Positions 9,701 to 18,735 are shown, counted from the stretch's first letter. The stretch: 64,000 nucleotides of DNA from Methanobrevibacter olleyae (GCF_900114585.1 NZ_FOTL01000002.1:62001-126000), one strand, 5' to 3'. Program-made: numbers and translations. Notes: generated by a model from the sequence alone, not told the origin.

Positions 9701-10435
9701 GACACAACCACAGTTGTTCCCATTACTGAACTCTTAGATATAGGCAATTATACAGTTGATGTTGTTATATTTGATGCAGAAAACATTTATAGCACCAATT
9801 CAACAAGCTTTGAGGTAAAACCTGTTCTTACCCCTAGCAATGAAACTAATGACACCCCTGTAACTCCCGCTAAAGTCAATACCCAACTCAATGCCCCTAA
9901 AGTAACCGCTACATATAATGTTGCTAAAAAACTTGTCATCACCCTTAAAGATGCAAATGGCAAAGCATTAGCAAACAAGAAGGTAACAGTTAAGCTTGGA
10001 TCCATTAGCAAAACATTAACAACCAACAGCAAAGGCCAAGTAAGCCTTAACATTGCAAGCCTTCTTCCCAAAACCTACACCGCAACAATTAAATTTGCAG
10101 GAGACAACAACTATACTGCTTCTAGTATAAAATCTAAAGTCATCGTCAAAAAAGCCAATATAAAACTTTCAACTAAAGCTAAAACCTTTAAAGTTAAAGC
10201 AAAAACTAAAAAGGTAAGAGCAACCTTGAAGGACAATAAAGGTAAAGTGATGAAAAAAACCAAGCTTAGTTTTAAGGTTGGCAAGAAGACTTACATCGCA
10301 AAAACCAATAAAAAAGGTGTAGCTACCTTTAAAGTTAAATTAACTAAAAAAGGCAAATACACTGGAACTGTCAAATTTGCAGGAAACAAATACTTCAAAG
10401 CATTAAGCAAAAAAGTAAAAATAACCATTAAATAG
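6770..10435 (+). CDS. Adhesin-like protein, double beta-helix with Ig-like / Lys-rich C-terminus
   Basis: About 1221 residues. A GTG at 6761 is in frame but is part of the Shine-Dalgarno AAGGTGA, so I choose the ATG at 6770. Order: signal peptide (LVLVLISIISIGAVSA), acidic DDVSVDxD-type repeats (about 30-110), a first beta-helix (about 120-560) homologous to the minus-strand adhesin at 513-2846, a short Cys-rich and basic junction (CSCHNYSGTPTNCNC, then KNKKKE), a second beta-helix-like region (about 600-860), Ig-like units, and the same basic tail domain as the preceding adhesin. It looks like a fusion of two passengers on one anchor. Probably a wall-associated adhesin; the ligand is unknown. 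Confidence 0.85.
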   Translation: MKPNYFILVLVLISIISIGAVSAVDDTDIGTSVLETTDDLSVDDVSADESIDESSPVEENIDLPADDVSVDDDLSESNIVDESEDLSIDSVSVDGDLGESNIVDELSINKNSKLPATNWVNPSNVYTFFNNDGTLKLTSDNKYIFTGNFQIGSYSFYTFIINRPSNLTMTGATFFGLSFNFTAPNSNLTGGTYLNVWDMSVNQNVMSVSANNVSISNTNFDVYPTHDSDYIGIDVKNANNTVIKNNIINYNMSGLLYPNYYNYVIRLVNSNNATIQNNTINAVLPFKSVNYNVTFPNIDTDLVAGIGIQSSHGFKLLNNTISIFGKSFSNSYPTLDTIIIVQSNNGIISGNVINETDTNNNATVKYLYGIDLYELSNVTISNNNITMYSPSGQVSPQGAGTAYPIQITGPVSDIFIHDNNLTTENNGPNLGIYSQNYYGTTNITIYNNFINVTGRASDKLYALVSGIELQDTYAEVYNNTIYVQNLNNYISNYTIFGISYNQTTPGNHTFNIHDNTIRTNGHYAVYLTSSVNSTVNHNFLETYDLCGNNAVYAPGANITNNYCSCHNYSGTPTNCNCNSNRAISNNKNKKKENLAGVYEEILTDDPQTIELHVGPNTEDGNGTIENPYANLFIAWGENINKLNITSPTNIIINFMDGTYSFTREDFEIIEERGYEASDWGFLLNSNMNITLQAVNNNSVNFTFEHGTCLPLDSYNTECGGIKLSSINIILDAESISLPGAWAFSDGKVIYEKCIFYVNATFMIGDQTNEKTLIDCIFDGKGDGILTFWNEYNLDLISINYATFYNLSGLKFEHWMDTITGMVNANYNWWGSNTPISDPYVNASIYAIYNTTINYIGNNQWEVIGKLTWNDGTDEGIERLYNMPVSLISSTGTFNETNPILKNGIFKVTYTSNNLTNEINAICDKENQTLSFLKNIDLGLSVNDIIYGEYTNVTVNVSPLIDAMLNVTVNGQIYSIKADTTTVVPITELLDIGNYTVDVVIFDAENIYSTNSTSFEVKPVLTPSNETNDTPVTPAKVNTQLNAPKVTATYNVAKKLVITLKDANGKALANKKVTVKLGSISKTLTTNSKGQVSLNIASLLPKTYTATIKFAGDNNYTASSIKSKVIVKKANIKLSTKAKTFKVKAKTKKVRATLKDNKGKVMKKTKLSFKVGKKTYIAKTNKKGVATFKVKLTKKGKYTGTVKFAGNKYFKALSKKVKITIK
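10171..10434 (+). repeat. 264-bp module copy B, nearly identical to 5986-6249
   Basis: Second copy of the Lys-rich C-terminal module described at 5986-6249. The downstream sequences of the two genes are unrelated, so the identity stops exactly at the coding end. Confidence 0.9.
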
Positions 10436-10475
10436 GGAAAATTAATTTTTTCTCTATTTACTTTTTTTTATTTTA
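10430..10475 (+). terminator. Hairpin plus T-run terminator overlapping the adhesin stop codon
   Basis: AAATAGGGAAAA (10430-10441, containing the TAG stop) pairs imperfectly with TTTTTTCTCTATTT (about 10446-10459) and is followed by ACTTTTTTTATTTT. The form is the same as the terminator after the previous adhesin gene. Confidence 0.65.
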
Positions 10476-11070
10476 TTCTCTTTATTCCATCTACTCTTTT
10501 TAAATATTATTTTATTTTTAATCAATTATTTTTATTTAAAAAAAGTTTTTATTTAATTTTATTGATTAATGTATATAATTTACAGTTATATAGAAAGTTA
10601 TATATTATTTTCCACTTTTTGATAATAAGCCTTAAAAACCATAAAAATAAGAAATTTTTTAAAAAATTTTTAAAAAAACATTAAAACTAAATCGCTTAAA
10701 AATATGTTTTTACTATTTTATATAATATTTAAAATTTAGATTAGTTTAATCAAGATTCCATTTGGAGCCCATACTCTAAAAAAAATTATTTCACTTAGAA
10801 AAGACAGTGCAAATTTTATATATCTTAAAGATTTTCATAATGCAAATTGTGCAAAAACATAATAGTGATTTATAAAAGAACTTAGTATAAACTCTAAAAA
10901 CTGATTTAAAGACTAATTTAAAAAATTCTAAAAAAGAGGCAACTTAGCAAAAATTAAGGAATCACCAAAATAAACATATAGGAATCACTAAAATAAAAAT
11001 ATAGTTATATAAAAAATTAAGAAATAAATAAAAAAGATTGATATAAAAATTATATTGGAAAAGAGATAAA
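10476..11070. other. Gene-free AT-rich spacer, possible decayed region
   Basis: I find no open frame of coding character. A strong TATA-like word (AAATTTTATATATC, about 10812-10825) has no gene downstream. GGAATCAC(C/T)AAAATAAA occurs twice (about 10959 and 10981). With the broken small gene next to it, the stretch reads like decayed accessory DNA between the adhesin cluster and the core operon. Confidence 0.4.
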
Positions 11071-11107
11071 AATGATTGAAAAATTATTATAGCTAATTTT
11101 CAATCAT
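11071..11107 (-). terminator. Hairpin overlapping the end of the frameshifted small gene
   Basis: A 12-base perfect inverted repeat, AATGATTGAAAA and TTTTCAATCATT, separated by 13 bases. It overlaps the last codons of the small minus-strand frame. Its presence supports the idea that this was a real transcription unit. Confidence 0.5.
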
Positions 11108-11279
11108 TATCAGCTTTCCTGCTTTATGGTCTTTATAAACTTTAATCAAATCACTGTATCCCTCACTAGAAGATGAACTGACATCAGGTCTTTCATTCAA
11201 CTGCTGAGCTTGATCTATCTCGTCATGGAATCTCCTTCATCACCTTAATCAAAAACCTTTTGCAATTAAACTTTACCAT
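11093..11279 (-). pseudogene. Small frameshifted gene (about 62 codons) of unknown function
   Basis: A strong SD (GGAGGG, complement of 11290-11295) lies 10 bases before an ATG at 11279 that reads MVKFNCKRFLIKVMKEIP and then stops (TGA). The next frame is open over the same place and continues FHDEIDQAQQLNERPDVSS to a C-terminus AGKLIMIEN and TAG at 11093. Joining the two by one frameshift gives a protein of about 62 residues with normal composition. An inverted repeat (AATGATTGAAAA, 11071-11082, with TTTTCAATCATT, 11096-11107) at its end looks like a terminator. No family recognised. It could be a pseudogene, a programmed frameshift or a sequencing error. Confidence 0.5.
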
Positions 11280-11295
11280 AAAATAATTACCCTCC

Positions 11296-11660
11296 TAAAA
11301 CTACATAACAATATAGGATTTTTAGGAATAAAAAATTATATTAATTAAATTAAATAAGCTTACAATTAAATGATACTACAATTATTAAAACTATTGTTTA
11401 ATTAATTAAATAATTAAAATAATAGAACTATAATATAAATCTAAATTTTATAAATTACTTATCCTAGATAAATTATCCATAATCAATCAATTAGTTTGAA
11501 AATAATCTATTAATTTTAAAATTAAGAAAATACTCGAACTATCTTTTAAAAAAAAAGCGGTTTAAAAATTAAAAAATAATCTAAAAAAATAGAAACTAAA
11601 TTAACAAAACAATAAAAAAAAATTAAAAAATAGAAACTAAGTTAACAAAAACAATGAAAA
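11296..11660. other. Gene-free spacer between the small frameshifted gene and tRNA-Ser
   Basis: AT-rich sequence with a direct repeat of AAAAAATAGAAACTAA(A/G)TTAACAAAA (about 11586 and 11627). No frame or RNA structure is seen beyond the tRNA terminator that follows. Confidence 0.4.
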
Positions 11661-11699
11661 TTTAAAAAACAATCAAACTTTTATCATAAAAAGTTTGAT
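11661..11699 (-). terminator. Terminator of tRNA-Ser
   Basis: On the minus strand, immediately after the tRNA, ATCAAACTTTT (complement of 11689-11699) pairs perfectly over 11 bases with AAAAGTTTGAT (complement of 11672-11682) around a 6-base loop. TGTTTTTTAAATTTT follows. It is a well-formed hairpin plus U-tract. Confidence 0.75.
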
Positions 11700-11707
11700 A
11701 GATAAAC

Positions 11708-11790
11708 GCCGAGACTGGGATTTGAACCCAGGCGGAGATTACCCCACGGGATTTCAAGTCCCGCGCCTTACCAGGCTAGACTATCTCGGC
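11708..11790 (-). tRNA. tRNA-Ser (anticodon TGA)
   Basis: The reverse strand folds as a class II tRNA of 83 bases: acceptor GCCGAGA pairing with TCTCGGC, anticodon loop CTTGAAA with anticodon TGA, a long variable arm (GTGGGGTAATCTCCGC) and T-loop GGTTCAAATCC. CCA is not encoded. It stands alone and is followed by a strong hairpin terminator. Confidence 0.95.
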
Positions 11791-11952
11791 ATATAAAATG
11801 AATGATTAAATTTGAAAATAAATCCATTAATTAATTAATAAAAATAATTAAAAAGGGTAATCTAATTTAGTGAAATATTTATAAAAATATAAAATAAAAA
11901 GTATGAAAATGTTTAATGAATAAAATAGCTTTCAATTCATAATATAACTTAA

Positions 11953-12258
11953 TTATTTAAGTTCAATTTCAATACTTACATTATCTGGAACACTTACTTT
12001 CATAATTTGTCTCATAGCTCGCTCATCAGCACCAATTCCAATTAAGCGTTTGTGAATACGAAGTTCCCATTTTTCCCAAGAAGCTTTTCCTTCTCCATCT
12101 GGAGATTTTCTAGTTGGTACAACTAATTTCTTTGTAGGTAATGGAATAGGTCCAGAAATATCTACACCAGTTCTTTCAGAAATTTTCTTTAACTGGTCAC
12201 AGACATAGTTAATTTTTTCAGGATCAGTACCTGTAAGTTTAATTCTAGCTTGATTCAT
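11953..12258 (-). CDS. rpsJ: 30S ribosomal protein S10
   Basis: 101 residues, the usual archaeal S10 (uS10) length. The pattern [22 protein letters not shown] at the start, [21 protein letters not shown] in the flexible loop and [12 protein letters not shown] is diagnostic. S10 sits in the 30S head. A good SD (GGGAGGATT) precedes the ATG. It is the last gene of the translation/transcription cluster and follows tuf after 235 AT-rich bases, as in other Methanobacteriales. Confidence 0.97.
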   Translation of the reverse strand: MNQARIKLTGTDPEKINYVCDQLKKISERTGVDISGPIPLPTKKLVVPTRKSPDGEGKASWEKWELRIHKRLIGIGADERAMRQIMKVSVPDNVSIEIELK

Positions 12259-12493
12259 ATTTTAATCCTCCCAAAAATGGCATAATAACCTAGTTTAAAT
12301 CCAAATATGATTAAACTAGATTATAATCTAGATTAAAACATACTATAGATTTAAAATAATAATTATTTAAAACCTAAAAATAAAGATTTAAATTTATTAG
12401 AAAAAGTTCTAAAAACATTGAACTAATAAATTTTTACAATAAAAAACTAAAAAAAATAAAATGAATAATTTATTTAAAAATTAAACATCATAA

Positions 12494-13735
12494 TTATTTT
12501 TTATCAGTTACTTTAAGACATAAACCAGCTGCTACAGTTTGACCCATATCTCTGATAGCGAATCTTCCCATTGGAGGAATGTTTGCAGCTTCTTCCATAA
12601 CCATAGGTTTGGTTGGTTTAACTTGTACAATAGCTGCATCACCAGTTTTAATGAAGTCTGGTTTGTTTGGTTCAGGTTGACCAGTAGCAGGGTCAAGTTT
12701 GGAAGTTAAGTCTAAGAAAGTACATGCAGTTTGTGAGGTGTGACAGTGGAATACAGGGGTGTATCCAACAGTGATTACACCAGGGTGTTGTAATACAACA
12801 ACTTGTGCAGTAAATTCTTTAGCTACAGTAGGAGCATCTGAAGTGTGTCCAGCTACATCTCCTCTTCTGATATCGTTTTTACCTACACCTCTTACATTGA
12901 ATCCGATATTATCACCAGGTTCAGCTTCAGGGAAAATTTCGTGGTGCATTTCGATAGATTTTACTTCACCGGATGCTCCAGCAGGTTCAAAGATAACATT
13001 GTCTCCTTGTTTCATTACACCAGTTTCTACTCTTCCTACAGGTACAGTACCTACACCAGTAATGGAGTATACATCTTGAATAGGAACTCTTAATGGTAAG
13101 TCTACAGGTTTTTCAGGAGGTACTAATTTGTCTAATGCAGTCATAAGTGCATCTCCTTTGTACCAGGACATGTTACCACTGACTTCTTTAATGTTGTCCC
13201 CTTCAAATGCAGATATAGGGATGAAAGTAGTAGTTGCAGGGTCTTTACCAATAGATTTGAGTAATTCAGATACTTGGTCTTTTACTTCGTTGAATTTTTC
13301 TTCACTGTAATTTACCATATCCATTTTGTTGATTGCAATGATTAATTGTTTAATACCTAAAGTCATGGATAAGAACATGTGTTCTTTGGTTTGTGGCATT
13401 ACACCATCGTTAGCAGCTACTACTAATACAGCTGCATCAGCTTGGGATGCACCAGTAATCATATTTTTAACAAAGTCTCTGTGACCAGGACAGTCTACTA
13501 CGGTGTAGTCGTATTTATTAGTGGAGAATTTTTGGTGAGCTAAGTCAATAGTTACTCCTCTTTCTCTTTCTTCTCCTAATTTATCCATAACAAATCTAAA
13601 TTTGTCTTCACCTTCATCTAATTGTTGTTCAGCAATAGCACCTGCTTTTAACAACAAGTGTCCTACAAGGGTAGATTTACCATGATCTACGTGTCCAATA
13701 AATGCTAAATTTAAATGTTCTTTTGCTTTTGCCAT
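12494..13735 (-). CDS. tuf: Translation elongation factor EF-1alpha (aEF-Tu)
   Basis: 413 residues. A GTPase that delivers aminoacyl-tRNA to the ribosome. G1 is GHVDHGKST (residues 14-22), G3 DCPGH, G4 NKMD, and the C-terminal beta-barrels carry the conserved [11 protein letters not shown] and [16 protein letters not shown] motifs. An SD-like AGGTTTTA precedes the ATG. It lies 448 bases after fusA, in a spacer that seems to hold its own promoter. Confidence 0.97.
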   Translation of the reverse strand: MAKAKEHLNLAFIGHVDHGKSTLVGHLLLKAGAIAEQQLDEGEDKFRFVMDKLGEERERGVTIDLAHQKFSTNKYDYTVVDCPGHRDFVKNMITGASQADAAVLVVAANDGVMPQTKEHMFLSMTLGIKQLIIAINKMDMVNYSEEKFNEVKDQVSELLKSIGKDPATTTFIPISAFEGDNIKEVSGNMSWYKGDALMTALDKLVPPEKPVDLPLRVPIQDVYSITGVGTVPVGRVETGVMKQGDNVIFEPAGASGEVKSIEMHHEIFPEAEPGDNIGFNVRGVGKNDIRRGDVAGHTSDAPTVAKEFTAQVVVLQHPGVITVGYTPVFHCHTSQTACTFLDLTSKLDPATGQPEPNKPDFIKTGDAAIVQVKPTKPMVMEEAANIPPMGRFAIRDMGQTVAAGLCLKVTDKK

Positions 13736-14183
13736 TATAAAACCTCATTTTATAAATTGTATATTAGTTAAGTATATAATTAAGTAATATTATTTGTTAA
13801 GTTAATTTAATATTGTTGAATCTTGTTGAATAATATTTTATGAATCAATATCTTTATATCAACGATATATCAACGGATTTATTTTATAGCTACATCTAAA
13901 AATTAGATAGTAAAATTATCTAATATAAAATAAATCATATGTAATATATGAATACTCAACTATATGTATGTTATTATATTTCTTATAATATATAAACTAT
14001 ATGATTATAAGATATTATTTTTTTTATGAAATGAAATAACTAAAAAAATAATAAAAAAGTTATGAATAAAATTTAATTAATAATCCAATTAAAATTTTTA
14101 TAAAGTTTTTAAATAAAAAAATTAAAAGTTAGGAAATGGAATTCCTAAAATTTAAAATAAAAAATCAAATGCAAGTAATCAGA
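13736..14183 (-). promoter_or_regulatory. Spacer between fusA and tuf with likely tuf promoter
   Basis: No gene. On the minus strand the word CGTTGATATA is repeated at an 11-base period (complement of 13855-13875), running into ATAAAG about 120 bases before tuf. It contains the palindrome GATATATC and TATA-like sequence, so it may be a promoter with a regulator site (inference). The rest is A/T-only sequence. Confidence 0.4.
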
Positions 14184-16376
14184 CTATCCTAAATAGTGAT
14201 CAGGACCATAAGGTTCTGGAGACAATCCTTTTCTTTGTCTAATTTCTTTTACAATTTGACCTTGTAATTCCCTTGGTAATCTTTCGAAACCAACCATTTC
14301 AGTAGACCATAAACATCTACCTGCTGCTGCAGATCTGATATCACCAGCAAATCCGAACATTTCTGCTACAGGAACTTTGGATTCGATATCAACCATGTCA
14401 CCATCTTGTTCCATATTTACAATTTGACCTCTTCTGTTTTGAATCTCACGGGTACACGCACCCATATAATCAGAAGGAGTGTTAATAAATACTTTTTGTA
14501 TAGGTTCAAGTAATGCAGGTTGAGCCATCATCATACCACCATAAATAGCTTTTCTGATAGCAGGCAATACTTGTGCAGGTCCTCTGTGAACTGCATCTTC
14601 GTGAAGTTTTGCATCTACAAGTTTAAATTTCATACCCATAGCGATTTCGTTTGCAATAGGACCATCCTGTAATGCAGATTCAAAACCTTCAATTAAAAGT
14701 TCTTTTACTTCATCTAAGTATTGGATACCACGAGTTGCATTGATGAATAATGATCTGTTGTTTACATCCCATACTCTTCTTGCTTCTTCTTTATCTAAAC
14801 CGTATTCCATGAAAGTAGCAGCTTCCTCTTTACCTTTGACTTTTCCTTCTTTAATGTCACCATTTTGAAGAGCTTTAAACATTTCATCAGATAAAGGTTC
14901 AATTTCAAGATAGAATCTGTTGTGTTTGTTTGGAGATTTACCCTCTACCGGCCCAGCAGTTCCAGCAACGGTTTCTCTGTATACAACAATAGGTTCAGAA
15001 GTTTGGATATCCACACCTTTATTATTAATTCTTACACCGATAACTTCTAAGTGAAGTTCTCCCATACCAGAAACTAAGTGTTCACCAGTTTCTTCGTTAA
15101 TTTCAACATGGATGGTTGGGTCCTCTTTAGCAGTTTGTCTTAACACTTCAATAAGTTTTGGTAAGTCTTTAGTGTTTTTAGCCTCTACAGCTACAGTAAC
15201 TACCGGTTCAGAGATGTGTTCTAATCCTTCAAACTCTACAATTTTATTTTCAGGAGAACAGATAGTTTCCCCAGCAGTAGCTCCCTTTGCACCGGTAATA
15301 TATACAATGTTACCTGCAGGAACTTTTTCAGTAGCTACTCTTTCAGGACCGAAGTAAACACCTACCTGCTGCACTCTAGATTTAGCACGGCTACCTACCA
15401 AGTATACTTCAGTACCTTGTTCTACAGTACCACCATATACTCTACCAGTAGCTACTTCACCAGCATGCTTATCTACAGATACATTAGTAACCATTACAGC
15501 TAAAGGTCCATCAGGACTAGTGTGAATCATAGCTTGACCAGCTTCACTTTCTAAGTCTCCATCCCAAATGTTAGGGCATCTATATTGTTGGGAAACTTCA
15601 GGAGATGGTAAGTGTTCTACTACCATACCTAATAATACTTCAGCTAAAGGTACTTTTTGAGCTAATTCTTTTTGATTATCATTATTACAGTAATCAATAA
15701 TATCTTTAAAGTTAATTCCAGTCTCTTGCATCATAGGAACGTTAATAGCCCAATTATGGTATGCAGAACCAAATGCTACACTACCATCACTTACATCTAC
15801 ATTCCATTCATCTTTTTTATCTTCAGGAACCATAGATCTAACTAATTTATTAGCTTCAAGAATAATATCCATAAATTTTCTGGATAATTCCTCTGGCCCT
15901 AATTTTACTTCGTTGATTAATCTGTCAACTTTGTTGATGAATAATACAGGTTTAACTTTTTCTTTTAAAGCCTGTCTAAGTACAGTTTCAGTTTGAGGCA
16001 TGATACCTTCTACTGCACATACAACAACTACTGCACCATCTACAGCTCTCATTGCACGAGTTACGTCTCCACCAAAGTCAACGTGACCTGGAGTATCAAT
16101 TAAGTTAATAAGATATTCTTCATCATGGTAATTGTGTACCATAGATACATTTGCTGCATCAATGGTAATACCACGAGCTTGTTCTTGTTCGTCGAAATCT
16201 AAGAATCTTTGATCTCCAGCAAGTTCTTCAGAAATCATCCCTGCACCTGCTAAGAGGTTATCGGATAAAGTAGTTTTACCGTGATCAATATGTGCACAAA
16301 TACCTATGTTTCTAATAGAGCTAGGTTGGTACATCAATTCTTTGATTTTTGCAATCATTTTGTCTCGTCTACTCAA
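14184..16376 (-). CDS. fusA: Translation elongation factor EF-2
   Basis: 730 residues, the usual archaeal length. I choose TTG at 16376 (reading [15 protein letters not shown]) because AGGTGAT lies just before it; the ATG nine bases upstream is part of that SD region. A ribosomal translocase GTPase: G1 [10 protein letters not shown]2 region [13 protein letters not shown]3 [18 protein letters not shown]4 NKVD. Domain IV carries [12 protein letters not shown], where the His of VHRG is the expected diphthamide site. It follows rpsG after a 365-base repeat-bearing leader. Confidence 0.97.
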   Translation of the reverse strand: MSRRDKMIAKIKELMYQPSSIRNIGICAHIDHGKTTLSDNLLAGAGMISEELAGDQRFLDFDEQEQARGITIDAANVSMVHNYHDEEYLINLIDTPGHVDFGGDVTRAMRAVDGAVVVVCAVEGIMPQTETVLRQALKEKVKPVLFINKVDRLINEVKLGPEELSRKFMDIILEANKLVRSMVPEDKKDEWNVDVSDGSVAFGSAYHNWAINVPMMQETGINFKDIIDYCNNDNQKELAQKVPLAEVLLGMVVEHLPSPEVSQQYRCPNIWDGDLESEAGQAMIHTSPDGPLAVMVTNVSVDKHAGEVATGRVYGGTVEQGTEVYLVGSRAKSRVQQVGVYFGPERVATEKVPAGNIVYITGAKGATAGETICSPENKIVEFEGLEHISEPVVTVAVEAKNTKDLPKLIEVLRQTAKEDPTIHVEINEETGEHLVSGMGELHLEVIGVRINNKGVDIQTSEPIVVYRETVAGTAGPVEGKSPNKHNRFYLEIEPLSDEMFKALQNGDIKEGKVKGKEEAATFMEYGLDKEEARRVWDVNNRSLFINATRGIQYLDEVKELLIEGFESALQDGPIANEIAMGMKFKLVDAKLHEDAVHRGPAQVLPAIRKAIYGGMMMAQPALLEPIQKVFINTPSDYMGACTREIQNRRGQIVNMEQDGDMVDIESKVPVAEMFGFAGDIRSAAAGRCLWSTEMVGFERLPRELQGQIVKEIRQRKGLSPEPYGPDHYLG

Positions 16377-16741
16377 AATCATCACCTATAACATATGTTT
16401 TGTAATTTAAGTCAATATATCTAAGTTATAACACTAATAACATAATTTAAGATTAAGTTATAACACTAATGAAATCTAAATTTAAAATTAAGTTATAACA
16501 ATTTACTAACATCTAAATTTAAGATTAAGTTATAACAATTTAATAAGATCTAAATTTAAAATTAAAAAATAAAAATATTTAAAAATTTTAAAAATAAGAA
16601 AGAATGAATTTTTAAAAATTTAAATAAAAATAAAAATTAAACAGAAAAATCATGAAAAATCCTAATGAATATATAAAAAATATCCAATGGAACCTAATAA
16701 ACTATTCTGATTAATTCTATAATGATTAAAAAGATTAAAAA
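16377..16741 (-). promoter_or_regulatory. Spacer before fusA with ~35-bp degenerate tandem repeat
   Basis: TAAGTTATAAC occurs at about 16422, 16454, 16489 and 16526 (spacing 32, 35, 37), each followed by an AT-rich tail with ATCTAAATTTAA(A/G)ATT. The array lies within 150 bases of the fusA start and may contain its promoter. No gene is seen in the rest. Confidence 0.45.
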
Positions 16742-17302
16742 TTAGTGTGCTGCTTTTGCAACTCTTTCTTTTTCTTCTTTTTTCTGCAATGCAAAACTTC
16801 TTGTATCCTCTTCAGAAGCAAAGATTAACTCATTTGCTAAACATTCAGCAACAGATTTCCTGTTTTTGAATGCAGATTGTAAAGTTCCTCTAGTTAAGAA
16901 TCCTAAAGAAAGGTCCACTCTTCTCTGTGGAGAGATATCTACTGCAACCTGATATCCAATACCACCATATTTAATACGGGTAGTCTCTTCACGAGGAGAA
17001 GTTTTTTCTACAGCATCAACTAAAACTTGAACAGGGTTCTTTTTAGTTCTTTTGTGAATAATTTCTAAAGCTTCTTTTACAATATTGTAAGCCTTGTTCT
17101 TTTTACCAGAGTTTCTTTCAGTTCTCATAATTTTGTTCATTAATCTTTCTACAATAGAAACTTTGGATTTTGCAAATTGTCTTTTTACATGTCTACCTAA
17201 AGTATGAGGAACTATAGTTTCATCTAAGCATATGTATCTTTTTAAACCTAAGTCTTCTACTTCTACTTCATCAAGGTCCCATTTATCAAATAATTTAGCC
17301 AT
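16742..17302 (-). CDS. rpsG: 30S ribosomal protein S7
   Basis: 186 residues, archaeal uS7. Recognised from RTERNSGKKNKAYNIVKEALEII-type sequence, KNPVQVLVDAVEKTSPREETTRI and the C-terminal RKSVAECLANELI. S7 nucleates the 30S head on 16S rRNA. It starts 13 bases after the rpsL stop, so the two are cotranscribed. Confidence 0.96.
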   Translation of the reverse strand: MAKLFDKWDLDEVEVEDLGLKRYICLDETIVPHTLGRHVKRQFAKSKVSIVERLMNKIMRTERNSGKKNKAYNIVKEALEIIHKRTKKNPVQVLVDAVEKTSPREETTRIKYGGIGYQVAVDISPQRRVDLSLGFLTRGTLQSAFKNRKSVAECLANELIFASEEDTRSFALQKKEEKERVAKAAH

Positions 17303-17315
17303 AAAATTACCTCAA

Positions 17316-17741
17316 TTATCTTACTGGTTTATCAATTTTTCCACTTACCATTTCAGATAAAGCAACATTATTAACTTTACTTACTTTCCAACGAACTCCA
17401 GGAATATCTCCCATAGATCTTCCAGATGGTCCACCGATACCTTCAATCATAACTTCATCGTGCTCATCGATAAAACCTATTGCTCCATCACCTGGTGCAA
17501 ATGCAGTTAATTGTTTACCATTTTTAATTAATTGAACACGAACACATTTACGAATAGCAGAGTTAGGTTGTTTTGCTTCAATTCCAACTTTTTCAATAAC
17601 AATTCCTCTAGCTTGAGGTGCCCCTTCAAGAGGGTCTGCTTTTACATCTAAACGTAGTGCTCTTCTTTTGTAATCTACGTCTTTCCATTTAAAATTTTGT
17701 CTATTCTTTTTAAGCTTTTTAGCAGCAAAAAGTCCTGGCAT
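17316..17741 (-). CDS. rpsL: 30S ribosomal protein S12
   Basis: 141 residues from the ATG at 17741 ([15 protein letters not shown]), preceded by AGAGGAAG. An in-frame ATG 30 bases upstream would add a non-conserved SYKLRGRIN segment and is rejected. Archaeal uS12 of the decoding centre, with the conserved loop [19 protein letters not shown] and [16 protein letters not shown]. First gene of the rpsL-rpsG pair; separated from nusA-like by almost 1 kb. Confidence 0.96.
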   Translation of the reverse strand: MPGLFAAKKLKKNRQNFKWKDVDYKRRALRLDVKADPLEGAPQARGIVIEKVGIEAKQPNSAIRKCVRVQLIKNGKQLTAFAPGDGAIGFIDEHDEVMIEGIGGPSGRSMGDIPGVRWKVSKVNNVALSEMVSGKIDKPVR

Positions 17742-18475
17742 ATTTATTCTTCCTCTCAATTTATAAGACAAATGTCTTTTTGAATAAATTATAAGATTAA
17801 AATAATCAATTCCATATTAAATAAAAGTCCACCGCTGCGATTTACTATTATACCTACTTCACCATCATCTTTAAACTACTTTTAACTATTCAAATTTACT
17901 GATTAAGCTGATTAAACTTATTTATTTAAATATTAAATTTAAATATTCTAATTTGAATACAAAGATAGAATAATCTATAATAGCAATCCAAACTTCTATA
18001 ATAAAATAGAATAAAGTTATAGAATCTAATTAAATACAATAATTAATTTAAAAAATTGATAATTAATTAATGTTAAAGTCATTGAAAATCAATATAAGGA
18101 AATATTCCATATTGAAACTGATCAATGAATATTTATATAAAATAATATAGGTTAAACTATAAACAAAAAAAACTATAGCGAAAATGCACACGATAGCTAT
18201 TAGTTCTAAAGAAATAAAAATATTATAGCAAAAATATTATAAAAATTAACATTGAATTAATTGAAAAAATGCTAATAAAATATAATATAACCTATTATAA
18301 TAATATATTATATTAACTTTATTAATAAATGTTTGGTTTTTGAATAAAATTATAATAAGTTAAAATAAAAAAAATAAAAAAAGATTTAACATAATCTAAA
18401 ATTATTATAATTTAGATTATGTAAAATTAATCATAAAGAGTAATGCAAAACAAAACTATTAGAAAATAGCTTATT
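17742..18475 (-). other. Long gene-free spacer upstream of rpsL
   Basis: Almost pure A/T except for one island at 17826-17872 containing GTCCACCGCTGCG. On the minus strand this island reads as a short open stretch ([18 protein letters not shown]) without a start codon and bounded by stops. It could be decayed coding sequence, a small RNA or an operator. The rpsL promoter must lie somewhere here, but I cannot assign one TATA box. Confidence 0.4.
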
Positions 18476-18630
18476 TTAAAATAATAGTCTTGTAGAAACC
18501 CTCTTTTAAAATATTTGAATTAATACTAAAAATAAAAATAAAGAGTCTAAAATGATTGTTTAAATAAAACAAGTGAAAAAATTCTATATTAATCTAAATT
18601 TTACATGGTTTCTACAAGGTTAAAATAATA
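18476..18630. repeat. MITE-like structure: 12-bp inverted repeats inside 11-bp direct repeats
   Basis: CTTGTAGAAACC (18489-18500) and its exact inverse GGTTTCTACAAG (18607-18618) bound about 106 bases of non-coding DNA. Just outside them the word TTAAAATAATA occurs at 18476-18486 and 18620-18630 in direct order, like a target-site duplication. The direct repeat also belongs to the local ~34-bp tandem array, so the duplication may be coincidental. Confidence 0.5.
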
Positions 18631-18735
18631 TTATACTAGAAAAATAACCTATTTTAAAATAATATTATACTAGAGAACAACCTATTTTAAAATAATACTA
18701 TACTAGAAAAATAACCTATTTTAAAATAATGTTAT
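18621..18735 (-). repeat. ~34-bp tandem repeat at the 3' end of nusA-like gene
   Basis: TTTTAAAATAAT and about 22 further bases (ATTATACTAGAAAAATAACCTA) recur with starts near 18621, 18655, 18688 and 18722. The last copy contains the final codons and stop (TAG at 18718-18716) of the nusA-like gene. Confidence 0.75.

Noticed and set aside
1-10475. Prophage or integrative element
   Set aside because: No integrase, capsid, replication or attachment-site features; tRNA-Ser at 11708 has no duplicated 3' end that I can find nearby.
16377-16385. ATG start for EF-2
   Set aside because: It overlaps the SD AGGTGATGAT; the following TTG gives the conserved [15 protein letters not shown] start and the usual 730 residues.
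18476-18630. Autonomous insertion sequence
   Set aside because: The segment between the inverted repeats is about 106 bases with no transposase frame; only a MITE-like reading is possible.
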